Shown here: piece after piece, positions 34,545-42,732 of the stretch | Numbering within the stretch: position 1 is the first letter of the stretch | How the letters are laid out: the number at the start of each line of letters is the position of its first letter | Assembly (NCBI GenBank): GCA_028284065.1 | Contig: JANQSJ010000011.1 | Coordinates: 124,001-188,000 of the forward strand | Reading direction: 5' to 3' | DNA length: 64,000 nt | Origin: Parvularculaceae bacterium | Lineage (GTDB): Bacteria > Pseudomonadota > Alphaproteobacteria > Caulobacterales > Parvularculaceae | The notes under the pieces: generated by a model | What the model was told of the DNA's origin: nothing | The model's input: only the letters and a program-made list of their open reading frames with translations | Databases searched by the model: none | Program-made: the position numbers and the translations under genes

Positions 34545-35131
34545 GCGATCGCCCGCAGATTATCATCGGCGTCACCGGCGCTTCGGGCGTCGTATACGGA
34601 CACACCGCCCTCAAGACGCTTAAGGAACTTGGCGTCGAAACGCACCTCGTCATAACGCGGGCTGCGGAAATGACGATAAAATATGAACTGGGCGCGCATG
34701 CCCGCTCCTTCGAGGAACTTGCCGATCATCGCTATGCGATCAATGATGTGGGCGCGCCGATTTCATCCGGGTCCTTTAGAACGCTGGGTATGCTGATTGC
34801 GCCGTGCTCAATCAGGACGATGTCTGAAATCGCCAGCGGCGTGACCGGCAACCTCATGTCAAGAGCGGCCGACGTGGTCCTCAAAGAACGCAGGCGCCTT
34901 GTCCTGATGGTAAGGGAAACGCCCCTTCACCTCGGTCACCTGCGCACCATGGCGACGCTCGCCGAGATCGGCGCGGTGATTGCGCCGCCGCTGCCAGCGT
35001 TTTACGCCGAACCGCAGACGGTCGACGATCTTGTCAATCAGTCCGTTTACAGAGCGCTGGACCTGTTTGGCCTCGACGCGCCAGCGACGAAACGCTGGGG
35101 CGTGGACCTTGATAAAGGCGCGCGAGGGTGA
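34541..35131 (+). CDS. ubiX: Flavin prenyltransferase UbiX
   Basis: UbiX attaches a dimethylallyl group to FMN, making the prenylated flavin needed by the decarboxylase UbiD in ubiquinone synthesis. The 196 residues show the phosphate-binding IIIGVTGASGVVYG, the active-site PCSIRTMSEIASGVTGNLMSRAADV and the LVLMVRETPLHLGHL segment. A GGGGAGA site precedes the ATG. The stop overlaps the GTG start of the TIGR02444 gene. No ubiD is in the window; COQ9, another ubiquinone gene, lies 4 kb away. Confidence 0.96.
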   Translation: MSDRPQIIIGVTGASGVVYGHTALKTLKELGVETHLVITRAAEMTIKYELGAHARSFEELADHRYAINDVGAPISSGSFRTLGMLIAPCSIRTMSEIASGVTGNLMSRAADVVLKERRRLVLMVRETPLHLGHLRTMATLAEIGAVIAPPLPAFYAEPQTVDDLVNQSVYRALDLFGLDAPATKRWGVDLDKGARG

Positions 35132-35712
35132 GCGAACGGGCAAGCGACCCTCCGCGCGAGCCAGCGACCGAGGCCGCATCCCCGTTCGCCAGGGACCTCG
35201 CCGGTCTGAGCGACGCGGACGAATTCTGGCGCTGGTCCGCCGCGCGGTACGCCCGGCCTGGCGCCGCGGCTGCGCTCATCGCGCTCCAGGACCGACACGG
35301 CGTTAATGTGAACGCGTTTCTTTGGGCCGTCTGGCTCGGCGAGAACGGCGCAGGTCTATCGGCAGCGGCCGCCGCCGCCGCGATCGACCGCCTGCAGCCG
35401 GTTTCACACGCCATCACTGAAAAAGTCCGGTCCGCACGGCGATCGGTCAAGGCGGTCGACGCCGCCGCCTACGAGGTTCTGAAAGACGCCGAACTGGCGT
35501 GCGAGCGACTGGAGCAGCGGACCCTGTGCGGCGGGCCGCGCCCTGGCGCCGACGCGCCGGCGTCGGTCGGACGCAACGTAGCGGCGATAATTGACGCCAG
35601 CGTGGACCACGACAGCCCGGAGGTCCTCGATGCGGGACTGCGCGTCGCCCGGACCTTGACTGACGCGCCGCTTGGCGAGATGGACGCCGGCAAACCAGGT
35701 GGAGATCGCTGA
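35128..35712 (+). CDS. TIGR02444 family protein
   Basis: This 194-residue protein matches the TIGR02444 type by FWRWSAARYARPGAAAALIALQDRHGVNVNAFLWAVWL near the N-terminus, followed by an Ala-rich helix. The family is small, mostly alpha- and gammaproteobacterial, and has no known function. It starts at GTG overlapping the ubiX stop (GTGA), so it is probably co-translated with UbiX. The last 50 residues look poorly structured. Confidence 0.82.
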   Translation: MSERASDPPREPATEAASPFARDLAGLSDADEFWRWSAARYARPGAAAALIALQDRHGVNVNAFLWAVWLGENGAGLSAAAAAAAIDRLQPVSHAITEKVRSARRSVKAVDAAAYEVLKDAELACERLEQRTLCGGPRPGADAPASVGRNVAAIIDASVDHDSPEVLDAGLRVARTLTDAPLGEMDAGKPGGDR

Positions 35713-35728
35713 TCAATGTCGCGCGACG

Positions 35729-36055
35729 ATGACGGGTGAAGATGACGACGCCTCAACGGACGACGGCGGCGCGTCCGGTCGCCAAGGCGGCAATGAAACG
35801 ATTGCGGCGGTCGCCGGCGGCCTTGACGCTGGTCCCCCGCGGGTAAACGCGCCGGCTGCGAACGATGAGGCGATCCTGATTAGGATTAAAGCGCTGGAAG
35901 AACAGCACGCGGACCTTCACCTTGCGATCGAAGCGTTGAGCGAGAAGGTCGGGCGGGACGATTTGGCGGTCGCCCGTCTCAAAAAACGCAAGCTGATGCT
36001 GAAAGACGCGATCGCCACGCTGCGCGACCAGCTGACCCCCGACATCATCGCCTAA
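35729..36055 (+). CDS. DUF465 (YdcH-like) protein, longer copy
   Basis: The C-terminal 60 residues repeat the DUF465 pattern (LEEQHADLHLAIEALSEK...LKKRKLMLKDAIATL). About 48 residues of Asp/Gly/Ala-rich sequence precede it. The start at 35729 is chosen because the earlier ATG at 35672 lies inside the TIGR02444 gene; the true N-terminus is uncertain. Together with the copy at 34065 it flanks ubiX, a paired arrangement also seen near purE in other alphaproteobacteria as far as I recall. Confidence 0.75.
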   Translation: MTGEDDDASTDDGGASGRQGGNETIAAVAGGLDAGPPRVNAPAANDEAILIRIKALEEQHADLHLAIEALSEKVGRDDLAVARLKKRKLMLKDAIATLRDQLTPDIIA

Positions 36056-36083
36056 CGCCAGGAGCGCCCCAGCCGAACGTGGC

Positions 36084-36800
36084 TCAGGACGCCACTTTCT
36101 TCTTTGACGCCTTGCCGGCGTACATGGCCGCGTCGGCGAGATCGAGGGTCGCCTCGACGCTTTGCCCGCCCTTTATGGGCGCAACGCCTGCGGTAACCGT
36201 TATCCGGAAGGATCTGTCGCCGAGCGGGATGTCCGCATCGGCGATCCGCATTTGCAGCTCGCGCACCTTCCCGGCAGACGCCTCATCGTCTGAATAGGCG
36301 AAGATGACGCCGAATTCGTCGCCGCCGAGGCGCCCGACAATGTCCGTTTGCCGAACATGCTCCTTCAGGGTCGTCGCCACGTGCCTGATCGCGGCGTCGC
36401 CGCCAGCGTGGCCAAACCCGTCGTTTACCGCCTTCATGTCGTCGAGGTCGAAATAGGCGATCGCCGCGGGCTGGCCGTGGCGCTCCACAACGGCGAGCGT
36501 GCGGTTAAGTTCGGCGACAAAGGCGCGGCGGTTGAATACGCCCGTCAGCGGGTCGGTGAAGGCGAGCGTCGAGAGTTCGTCGACCTTCGCTTTTGTCCGC
36601 GACAGCTCAGAGCGCAGGCTTGCGACCTCCTCCATAAGCTGGGTCAGCGCCTGCATCACCCGCGGCGTCAGCTCCGACTTGGGGATGCCGGCGACGCTGA
36701 CCGTCTCGGCGGGCTCGCCTACGGGCGTGACGACCCGCGATCGCGCGGGCTTTGCGGCGCTTGTCGGCGCGGCGACACGCCGGCTGTCTGTAATCTTCAT
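36084..36800 (-). CDS. Soluble GGDEF-domain protein, probable diguanylate cyclase
   Basis: This 238-residue protein lacks membrane segments. A Pro/Ala-rich N-terminus leads into a helical region (about 42-78) and a GGDEF domain at about 80-238. The active-site motif GGDEF (159-163) is intact, and an RxxD inhibitory site (Arg150-Asp153) lies just upstream, so it should make cyclic di-GMP under product inhibition. The start at 36800 has an AAGGAG ribosome-binding site; the open frame continues far upstream without support. Position near motility genes is suggestive but they are separate units. Confidence 0.9.
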   Translation of the reverse strand: MKITDSRRVAAPTSAAKPARSRVVTPVGEPAETVSVAGIPKSELTPRVMQALTQLMEEVASLRSELSRTKAKVDELSTLAFTDPLTGVFNRRAFVAELNRTLAVVERHGQPAAIAYFDLDDMKAVNDGFGHAGGDAAIRHVATTLKEHVRQTDIVGRLGGDEFGVIFAYSDDEASAGKVRELQMRIADADIPLGDRSFRITVTAGVAPIKGGQSVEATLDLADAAMYAGKASKKKVAS

Positions 36801-37260
36801 GCTCAAGGCTCCTTGGCGCGGCGGGCGGGCCTTACTTCCGAGTACGCAACGAAATAGGGATGACTCGCGCTCCTGCGCCATATCCTGCGCGAGCGCACCG
36901 TCCCACGTCTTAACGGGAATTTGGTTAACGGCTTGTCGCGCGTTTCGGCCATTTCGCCGTGCGGCGCTTGCCAGACCCCTCCAAAGCGACAAATGTAACA
37001 CTGCGCGCAGCAGGCGATTCCCCTCATCGCCGCCCGGCGGCCCCGCCAAAGCCGCCGGAATTGCGCCCTTAGAAGAAGCGCGAGGCCGGATTTCGCCCCC
37101 GTCTCGCGGCCTTGCGCTTCTTCGCACTAGGGGCGGTCCAAGGTATTGAAAAGCGAGACGTCGGACGCGATGCGGACTGACTTGCTTGCCCGGACGGCGA
37201 ACTCCCTGTATCGCGCTTCCCTTTTCGTCACCCGGTTGGGCCGACGCGAGGAGAGCCAGC
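36801..37260. other. 460-bp divergent gap between GGDEF gene and purE
   Basis: No gene is supported. Two TTAA half-sites 11 bases apart lie around 36912-36930 upstream of the GGDEF gene. The right half carries a long imperfect hairpin described separately. The promoters of both flanking genes must lie here. Confidence 0.5.
37064..37135. repeat. Long imperfect hairpin upstream of purE
   Basis: Bases 37072-37088 pair with 37107-37123 over 17 positions with one G-T wobble, around an 18-base loop. An outer 8-bp stem (37064-37071 with 37128-37135, one wobble) extends it after a 4-base bulge. It ends about 125 bp before the purE start and 260 bp upstream of the GGDEF gene. It could be a leader structure, a terminator-like element or a dispersed repeat; I see no second copy in the window. 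Confidence 0.55.
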
Positions 37261-37770
37261 ATGGCCGACGTCTCGGTTGGAAGCGAATCGCCGCTGGTCG
37301 GGGTGATCATGGGATCGCGCTCCGACTGGCGGATCATGAAATGCGCCTGCGACCTTCTGGAGGAACTGGCGGTGCCATTCGAAGCGAGGGTCGTCTCCGC
37401 CCATCGCACGCCCGACCGCCTTATTGATTATGCGAAGTCGGCAGCCGGCCGCGGGCTTCAGGTCATTATCGCCGGCGCAGGCGGGGCTGCGCATCTGCCG
37501 GGCATGGCGGCCTCGATGACGACCCTTCCCGTCATCGGCGTGCCCGTTGAGACCTCGAAACTCGGCGGCGTCGACAGCCTTCTGTCAATCGTCCAAATGC
37601 CGAAGGGCGTGCCGGCGCTCACCGTGGCGATCGGCGAGCCCGGCGCGGCGAACGCCGGGATCGCGGCCGCGTCTATCGTCGCCCTCGGCCGGCCGGAAAC
37701 GGCGCAAAAGCTCGCGGATTGGCGCGCCGCGCAGTCGGCCGCCGTGCCGGAAACCGTCTCCGACGACTAA
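37261..37770 (+). CDS. purE: N5-carboxyaminoimidazole ribonucleotide mutase PurE
   Basis: PurE moves the carboxyl group from N5-CAIR to C4, giving CAIR in purine synthesis. The 169 residues show [32 protein letters not shown] and [10 protein letters not shown], all active-site blocks of the bacterial class I enzyme. The ATG at 37261 follows GAGGAG; the upstream ORF start at 37186 is not supported. purK follows after 66 bp. Confidence 0.96.
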   Translation: MADVSVGSESPLVGVIMGSRSDWRIMKCACDLLEELAVPFEARVVSAHRTPDRLIDYAKSAAGRGLQVIIAGAGGAAHLPGMAASMTTLPVIGVPVETSKLGGVDSLLSIVQMPKGVPALTVAIGEPGAANAGIAAASIVALGRPETAQKLADWRAAQSAAVPETVSDD

Positions 37771-37836
37771 GCGCCCCACAACGGAACCCGCCAGCAGCAT
37801 GACGGCTCCTTCTCTATTTGAAGCAGGCAGGACGCA

Positions 37837-38934
37837 ATGACGATTGTCGCCCCAGGCGGGACCATCGGAATCGTCGGCGGCGGCCAGCTCGGCCGCATGC
37901 TCGCCGGCGCCGCGACGCGCCTCGGCCTTAAGGTCCACATTTATTCGGATACAGAGAATCCGCCTGCGGCGGACTGCGCGGCGCAGACGACAATTGCGTC
38001 CTACGAAGACAACGAGGCGATCGACGCTTTTGCTGCTGGCGTAGACGTCGTCACCTATGAGTTTGAGAATTTGCCCGTCGCGCCGCTCGATGCGCTCGCG
38101 AGATCTGGGGTCCGGGTCGCGCCGACTGTGGACGCGCTCCGGACAGCTCAGGACAGGCTGCGGGAGAAAGAGTTCGCCGAAAGCCTCGGCGCGAGGGTCG
38201 CGCCATTCGCCAGGGTCGATGGCCCGGAGGAGATTTTGGACGCTTCGAGGTCGTTTGGCGCGCCGACCATCCTCAAGACCCGCCGCTTCGGCTATGACGG
38301 CAAGGGTCAGGCGCGACTGCCGTCGCCAGACGACGGCCTTGACGCCGGCGATGCGACGCGCGCGTGGGAGGCGGTCGGAGCGCGGCCCTGCATCCTGGAA
38401 AGCTTGGTGGATTTCGTCGCTGAGATTTCGGTCATCGGAGCGCGCGCGCCGTCGGGCGAAATGGCGTTCTACGACCCGCCGCGCAACGAGCATGCCGATG
38501 GCATCCTGCGCCGCTCCGTCGTTCCGTCAGGCGCAGCGGCTGCGACCTGCGACGCGGCAATCGACGCGACCCGGCGGCTGCTGACTGGCCTCGACTATGT
38601 GGGCGTCGTAGCCGTGGAGTTCTTCGTCATGGCCGATGGCGGCGTCATTTTGAATGAATTTGCGCCCCGGGTTCATAACTCAGGGCACTGGACCGAAGAC
38701 GCCTGCGTCGTCGGCCAGTTCGAACAGCATATCAGGGCGATTTGCGGCTGGCCGCTCGGAAACCCGGCGCGTCTCGCCAACGCGGAAATGATCAATCTCA
38801 TCGGCGATGACGTCTGGCGATGGGCCGACCTTGCCGCCGACCCGAGCGCATCGTTGCGGCTCTACGGAAAATCCGAAGCGCGCGCGGGCCGCAAGATGGG
38901 ACACGTCACACGGCTATCGCCGGCGACGGGGTAA
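37837..38934 (+). CDS. purK: N5-carboxyaminoimidazole ribonucleotide synthase PurK
   Basis: PurK is an ATP-grasp enzyme that carboxylates AIR with bicarbonate to N5-CAIR, the substrate of PurE. The 365 residues begin with the Rossmann-like IGIVGGGQLGRMLAGAA and include ILKTRRFGYDGKGQ, VAVEFFVMADGGVILNEFAPRVHNSGHWT and a C-terminal small domain. It is the partner of purE directly upstream and ends 9 bp before the convergent COQ9 gene. Confidence 0.96.
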   Translation: MTIVAPGGTIGIVGGGQLGRMLAGAATRLGLKVHIYSDTENPPAADCAAQTTIASYEDNEAIDAFAAGVDVVTYEFENLPVAPLDALARSGVRVAPTVDALRTAQDRLREKEFAESLGARVAPFARVDGPEEILDASRSFGAPTILKTRRFGYDGKGQARLPSPDDGLDAGDATRAWEAVGARPCILESLVDFVAEISVIGARAPSGEMAFYDPPRNEHADGILRRSVVPSGAAAATCDAAIDATRRLLTGLDYVGVVAVEFFVMADGGVILNEFAPRVHNSGHWTEDACVVGQFEQHIRAICGWPLGNPARLANAEMINLIGDDVWRWADLAADPSASLRLYGKSEARAGRKMGHVTRLSPATG

Positions 38935-38943
38935 GCTCCGCCC

Positions 38944-39624
38944 CTACTCCCGCGCCGCGCCGGGATACCGCATTTTTGCAAGACCGCCGATTAGGTCAGC
39001 CGGGTCGAACGGCTTCAGGCGCGCCTTGAACTTCTCGAAGGCCATCACGTTTTCGATCCGCGCGCGCAAGAACTCCCCAGTTTCGGCGCTGTCGGTCGTG
39101 TCGTCCGCCAGCCATCGCGCCTGCGTCGATGAGATGACGCCGGACAGAATCGCGCGCTTCGAATAGTAATTGAAATCGGTCGACGGGTCGCCGAGCGCCC
39201 GCCAGATCGCATCGGCGGAACGCCAGACAAGGCGGGCGGCGAGCGCATGCCGATAAGGAAAGGCGAGCGCGGATGCCGCCCTTCGCGCAGCCTCCTTATG
39301 AGGCTCGAAATAGTCGATGCGCGAGGCGACGCCGAGCGTCACGCGATCGCGGATGCGCAGATCTTCCCTGGCCCGCGCCGCCAGCGCCGAGACCGCGAAT
39401 GTGTCCGCCTCGCGCGACCAGAATGCGATAACGTCATCGACGCCATTCGGCCATGCCGTCGCGGCGCATAGCGCATCGCGGCCCGCCGCTTCCGCGCCGC
39501 GCTTCAGCGCCGTGCGGGTAAATCCGTCAAAGGCGACGGCCTCAAGCGTCGGGGCAAGAAGCTCCAGCCGCAACGCGTCAAGCGGCCTGCGCGCGTCCGA
39601 TGCTGGGTCGACAGACTTGGCCAT
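38944..39624 (-). CDS. COQ9-family ubiquinone biosynthesis protein
   Basis: COQ9 proteins bind lipid and support the hydroxylation steps of ubiquinone synthesis; they occur in mitochondria and alphaproteobacteria. The 226 residues are helical, with a TetR-like N-terminal part and the conserved SADAIWRALGDPSTDFNYYSKRAILSGVISST region, then a C-terminal FKARLKPFDPADLIGGL. It is divergent from rpsU, an adjacency often seen in alphaproteobacteria. Confidence 0.92.
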   Translation of the reverse strand: MAKSVDPASDARRPLDALRLELLAPTLEAVAFDGFTRTALKRGAEAAGRDALCAATAWPNGVDDVIAFWSREADTFAVSALAARAREDLRIRDRVTLGVASRIDYFEPHKEAARRAASALAFPYRHALAARLVWRSADAIWRALGDPSTDFNYYSKRAILSGVISSTQARWLADDTTDSAETGEFLRARIENVMAFEKFKARLKPFDPADLIGGLAKMRYPGAARE

Positions 39625-39693
39625 GCCCGCTCTCCTACAGGAAACCGATACCTTAAGGCGTCAGAAATGCCTCCAATCGACGTGGACTTCAAC

Positions 39694-39717
39694 GCGGCGC
39701 ATTGGTATACGCGCCGC
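39694..39717 (+). promoter_or_regulatory. Hairpin in rpsU upstream region
   Basis: GCGGCGC/GCGCCGC (39694-39700, 39711-39717) form a perfect 7-bp stem with a 10-base loop, ending 63 bp before the proposed rpsU start. It could lie in the rpsU leader and take part in autoregulation, or belong to the divergent COQ9 promoter. Only the sequence supports it. Confidence 0.3.
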
Positions 39718-39780
39718 TCGAATTCAGAAGGCTCGCCCGGAAAAGCCCGCGGCGGCCGGTAAGCACTTGGAGATTTAGCC

Positions 39781-39990
39781 CTGGTCCAGATCTCGGTCCG
39801 CGACAATAATGTCGAGCAGGCGCTGCGCGCCCTGAAGAAGAAAATGCAACGTGAAGGCACGTTTCGCGAGATGAAGCGGCGCAAGTTTTACGAGAAGCCT
39901 TCGGAAAAGCGCGCGCGCCAGAAAGCGGAGGCCGTGCGCCGCGCCCGCAAGCTCATGCGCAAGCGACTGCAGCGCGAAGGCGTTCTTTAA
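39781..39990 (+). CDS. rpsU: 30S ribosomal protein S21 (CTG start)
   Basis: The 69-residue product reads [20 protein letters not shown] and continues with the Arg/Lys-rich helices typical of S21, which binds the 30S platform near the anti-Shine-Dalgarno end of 16S rRNA. The family begins Met-Val-Gln; here the codon before GTC CAG is CTG, the only plausible start between the in-frame TAA at 39760 and an internal ATG 20 codons later. GGAG (39769-39772) lies eight bases before it, an ideal spacing. Because the start is CTG, simple ORF finding misses the gene. A sequencing error is the alternative. Confidence 0.92.
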   Translation: MVQISVRDNNVEQALRALKKKMQREGTFREMKRRKFYEKPSEKRARQKAEAVRRARKLMRKRLQREGVL

Positions 39991-40565
39991 GTTCCCCGAT
40001 TACCCCTGACCGGACGCTCACAGGGCGTTCTCCGGCGCTCGGCATGCGGCCTCAACCAGCCGACATCGGGCCATTTTTAAAATAGCTGATACGGCAGGCT
40101 CGGCGGGCCCTTGACCGTCCCGACGTATTGAGCGCAGGTCGGCTAACGGTCACGCGCGGGACGACAGGCGCCGCCCTTTCCGGCTAACCGGCCCACTCCC
40201 AATCCAACCTGGCGCGCCAGACGCGTCGACCAGATAGCCGCGCTATCTGGCCCGGCGCATGGATTAAATGGGACTAAGAGCCGCCCAGAGATACGGGCCC
40301 ACGCGCGTCGGACGACAAGCAAATGCGCGAGGCTGCGCCAATGCGAATGCGCGCCGATCTGGCATCGGAAAAGAAATTTAACCAAAATTTGGCGGACAGC
40401 GCTGATCTTCCTACTATGATGTGACGTCCAACGAGGTGACGCCGGCAAGCTTGAAGGCGGTCTCGGTTGGATCGCCAGGGGGCGAGGCTCGCGAAGAAGC
40501 TAGGGAATGCGGCTTTGCGTTGGCGGGCGGACCAGACCGCGGCGTTTGTTAGGGGAATACCAGTC
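39991..40565. other. 575-bp gap between rpsU and the MipA-like gene
   Basis: No gene is convincing on either strand. A perfect 9-bp hairpin CCAGATAGC/GCTATCTGG with a CGC loop lies at 40230-40250 and is not followed by a T tract on either strand. An AT-rich stretch near 40375-40395 may hold the promoter of the downstream outer-membrane protein gene. No clear rpsU terminator was identified. Confidence 0.5.
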
Positions 40566-41537
40566 ATGCGCTCCAATCTCTCAATTCGATCGCTCGAGCG
40601 CGCGGCGGCCGCTGCATGTCTTGCATTGGCCGGATTATTCGGAGCGGCGTCGATGACCGGCGCGGCGGCGCAGCAGAATATCGACGAACCCACGCTAGAC
40701 CCGATTTTCGGCAAGCGGCCGGCCCCGCCTCCGGAAGAGATCGGGCCGATGAATGACGACGAGTTCGACCAGCCGCAACCGTGGGATCCGTTTCGCGGCT
40801 TTGTCGGCGTGTTGACGATACTCGTGCCGGAAACGACGAACCTCAGCGTTGGCGTGGGGCCGCAATATCGACCCGACTATTTCGGGTCGGACGACTACTG
40901 GTTTCAGCCCGACCCGCAGGTCTATGTGCGTTTCCGGAACTTCCTGTTCTTTGACGATGACGGCGCGGACCTTGCGCTTTTCGGGTTTTCGGGCTTTTCG
41001 ATAGGCCCGTCGATCCGGGTCGCCGCGCGACGGCGCGAGCGGGACAACGAAGCGCTCGAAGGCCTTGGCGACATCGGCTTTACGTTCGAGGCGGGCGGCT
41101 TCATCGCCACCACATTCCTTGACCGCGTGTCCCTGCGCGCCAAGGTAAGACGGGGCGTCGCGGGCGCCCATGATGGCTGGATTATCGACGGCCAGGGCAC
41201 CGTCCTGATGTTCACGACGCCGCGTTTCTCCGCGTCGTTCTCCGGCAATGTCACCTGGATCGACGACAACTACGCCGACACGTTCTTCTCCGTTACAGAG
41301 AGCCAATCGGCGACCTCCGGACTGCCGGTCTTTGACGCCGAGGCTGGGTTCCGGGACGTGGGCGGCAGCTTCAACGGCTACATCAATGTCGCGAAGAAGT
41401 GGTCGGTCAATCCGTATGTTGAATATCGGCGTATCTTCACCGACATCGCCGCGACGCCGATTATCAACGATTTCGGCAGCCGCAACCAGTTCATCGTCGG
41501 CTTCCACCTGATGCGCGAATTCACGTTCGGAAACTAA
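40566..41537 (+). CDS. MipA/OmpV-family outer-membrane protein
   Basis: This 323-residue protein has a signal peptide ending near GAAAQQ and alternating aromatic beta-strand segments expected of a barrel, closing with GFHLMREFTFGN, whose final aromatic-X residue pair is typical of outer-membrane proteins. The blocks VGVGPQYRPDYFGSDDYWFQPDP and VSLRAKVRRGVAGAHDGWIIDG fit the MipA/OmpV family, named for a scaffold between lytic transglycosylase and penicillin-binding protein. AGGGGA precedes the chosen ATG. It is a single gene with no functional partner nearby. Confidence 0.82.
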   Translation: MRSNLSIRSLERAAAAACLALAGLFGAASMTGAAAQQNIDEPTLDPIFGKRPAPPPEEIGPMNDDEFDQPQPWDPFRGFVGVLTILVPETTNLSVGVGPQYRPDYFGSDDYWFQPDPQVYVRFRNFLFFDDDGADLALFGFSGFSIGPSIRVAARRRERDNEALEGLGDIGFTFEAGGFIATTFLDRVSLRAKVRRGVAGAHDGWIIDGQGTVLMFTTPRFSASFSGNVTWIDDNYADTFFSVTESQSATSGLPVFDAEAGFRDVGGSFNGYINVAKKWSVNPYVEYRRIFTDIAATPIINDFGSRNQFIVGFHLMREFTFGN

Positions 41538-41722
41538 AGCCGCCTCGCCTCGATCAGAAGCGTTTCGTTGCAATAACTCTCGATTTACCGGGGTTTTCCG
41601 GGCGTCGGAGCGGACGTGCGCCCGAGCCGTTTGCGCCTGATGCGATTGAGGCGAAGGACTCTGCGTTGTCCCCTAAACGGGTCGCCGCGCGGAATCGCGC
41701 CAAAAACGTTCCGCGACCCTTT

Positions 41723-42568
41723 CTAGCTTCGGCGCTCCAGACGGCGCTTTACGCGCATTATCTGGCGCCCGAGCGCCGGCGGGGCGAAGTCTGCGATCAG
41801 TTGATCGGTCCGCACGCGCCAATCCGGCTTGTCTTCGGTGTTCGGGCGAGCGTGGAATTGGGTGGTGCGGTGGGCGGTCAGGCCGTCCCAGGTGGCGGTG
41901 TAGTAGTAGAGCGCGATCGACTTTCTGCTGACTCCGTCAGGATGCGCGATCGGCTGCGGATTCCCGTGCATGCTCGACTGGGTCGTCGTGAACATCGCGC
42001 ACCTGTTGAACTCAGGCGTGATGCAGTGAACGCGCTCGGACATGTCGGTGCGCCATAGCTCAAGCTGGCCGCCATATTCCGGTTTCCAGTCCTTATTGAG
42101 ATAGATGAGCATATTGACCCGACGCTCGACGTTCATCGGCTTGTGATGGTTAAAGTCGGCGTGTACGGACAAATGTCCGCCGGTTTTGATTTCATGAAAG
42201 CCGCCGCCGATGAAATAGGGATCCGGGATGAGGCCCTTGATGCCGGTGATGTTCTCAACCACCTTAATAAACGGCCGCGAATTGAACGCGTAGAAGAGCG
42301 TTCTCAACTCGGGGTCCAGATAGTCCGGCTGATAGCTCGTCTTGTAACGCTCCTGAGCGCGATCGAACTCCTGACTGTCCGCATCAAGCGATTGCGGGAA
42401 GCGGTCGAGGCACAACTGCGCCGCTGCGGCGGGCAGAAAATCGTCAATTACGATATGGGGAAACGGATCGCCCGCCGCATACTGCGCCGAAAGCTCAATG
42501 CCCTTTTCGGCAAGCGCGTCATAGTCAAACACCGTCGGCTGCGCAGGATTGCTCTCAAGGTACGACAT
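41723..42568 (-). CDS. 2-oxoglutarate/Fe(II)-dependent oxygenase
   Basis: This 281-residue protein belongs to the prolyl-4-hydroxylase-like 2OG oxygenases. The iron ligands are the HAD in LSVHADFNHHKP and a distal His, probably in SSMHGNPQP, with the 2OG-binding Arg/Ser in SRKSIALYYYTA. The ERRVNMLIYLNKDWKPEYGGQLELW strand pair is characteristic. The ATG at 42568 is preferred over a TTG five codons earlier. The substrate is unknown. It stands alone; proteins of this kind modify proteins or sugar chains, but nothing nearby indicates which. Confidence 0.87.
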   Translation of the reverse strand: MSYLESNPAQPTVFDYDALAEKGIELSAQYAAGDPFPHIVIDDFLPAAAAQLCLDRFPQSLDADSQEFDRAQERYKTSYQPDYLDPELRTLFYAFNSRPFIKVVENITGIKGLIPDPYFIGGGFHEIKTGGHLSVHADFNHHKPMNVERRVNMLIYLNKDWKPEYGGQLELWRTDMSERVHCITPEFNRCAMFTTTQSSMHGNPQPIAHPDGVSRKSIALYYYTATWDGLTAHRTTQFHARPNTEDKPDWRVRTDQLIADFAPPALGRQIMRVKRRLERRS

Positions 42569-42732
42569 GCCAAAACCCAACAACGAAAACGCGCCTTAAC
42601 CAGGCCAAAGACTTAAGGCCAAGCAATCAACGTTCCAGAATGACGCAAGGTGTATAGCCAAGCGGCGCCGGCCTCGGCAATATTGAACCGACGCTACGTT
42701 CTCAAGGCGCAAGACCGGATGGAACAAGCGGC

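Noticed and set aside
36801-37409. 200-residue N-terminal extension of the GGDEF protein
   Set aside because: The extension has no recognisable domain, overlaps the purE 5' end, and the internal ATG has AAGGAG.
40695-41573. 292-codon minus-strand frame opposite the MipA-like gene
   Set aside because: The plus strand has a signal peptide, barrel strands and a ribosome-binding site; the minus-strand frame has none of these.
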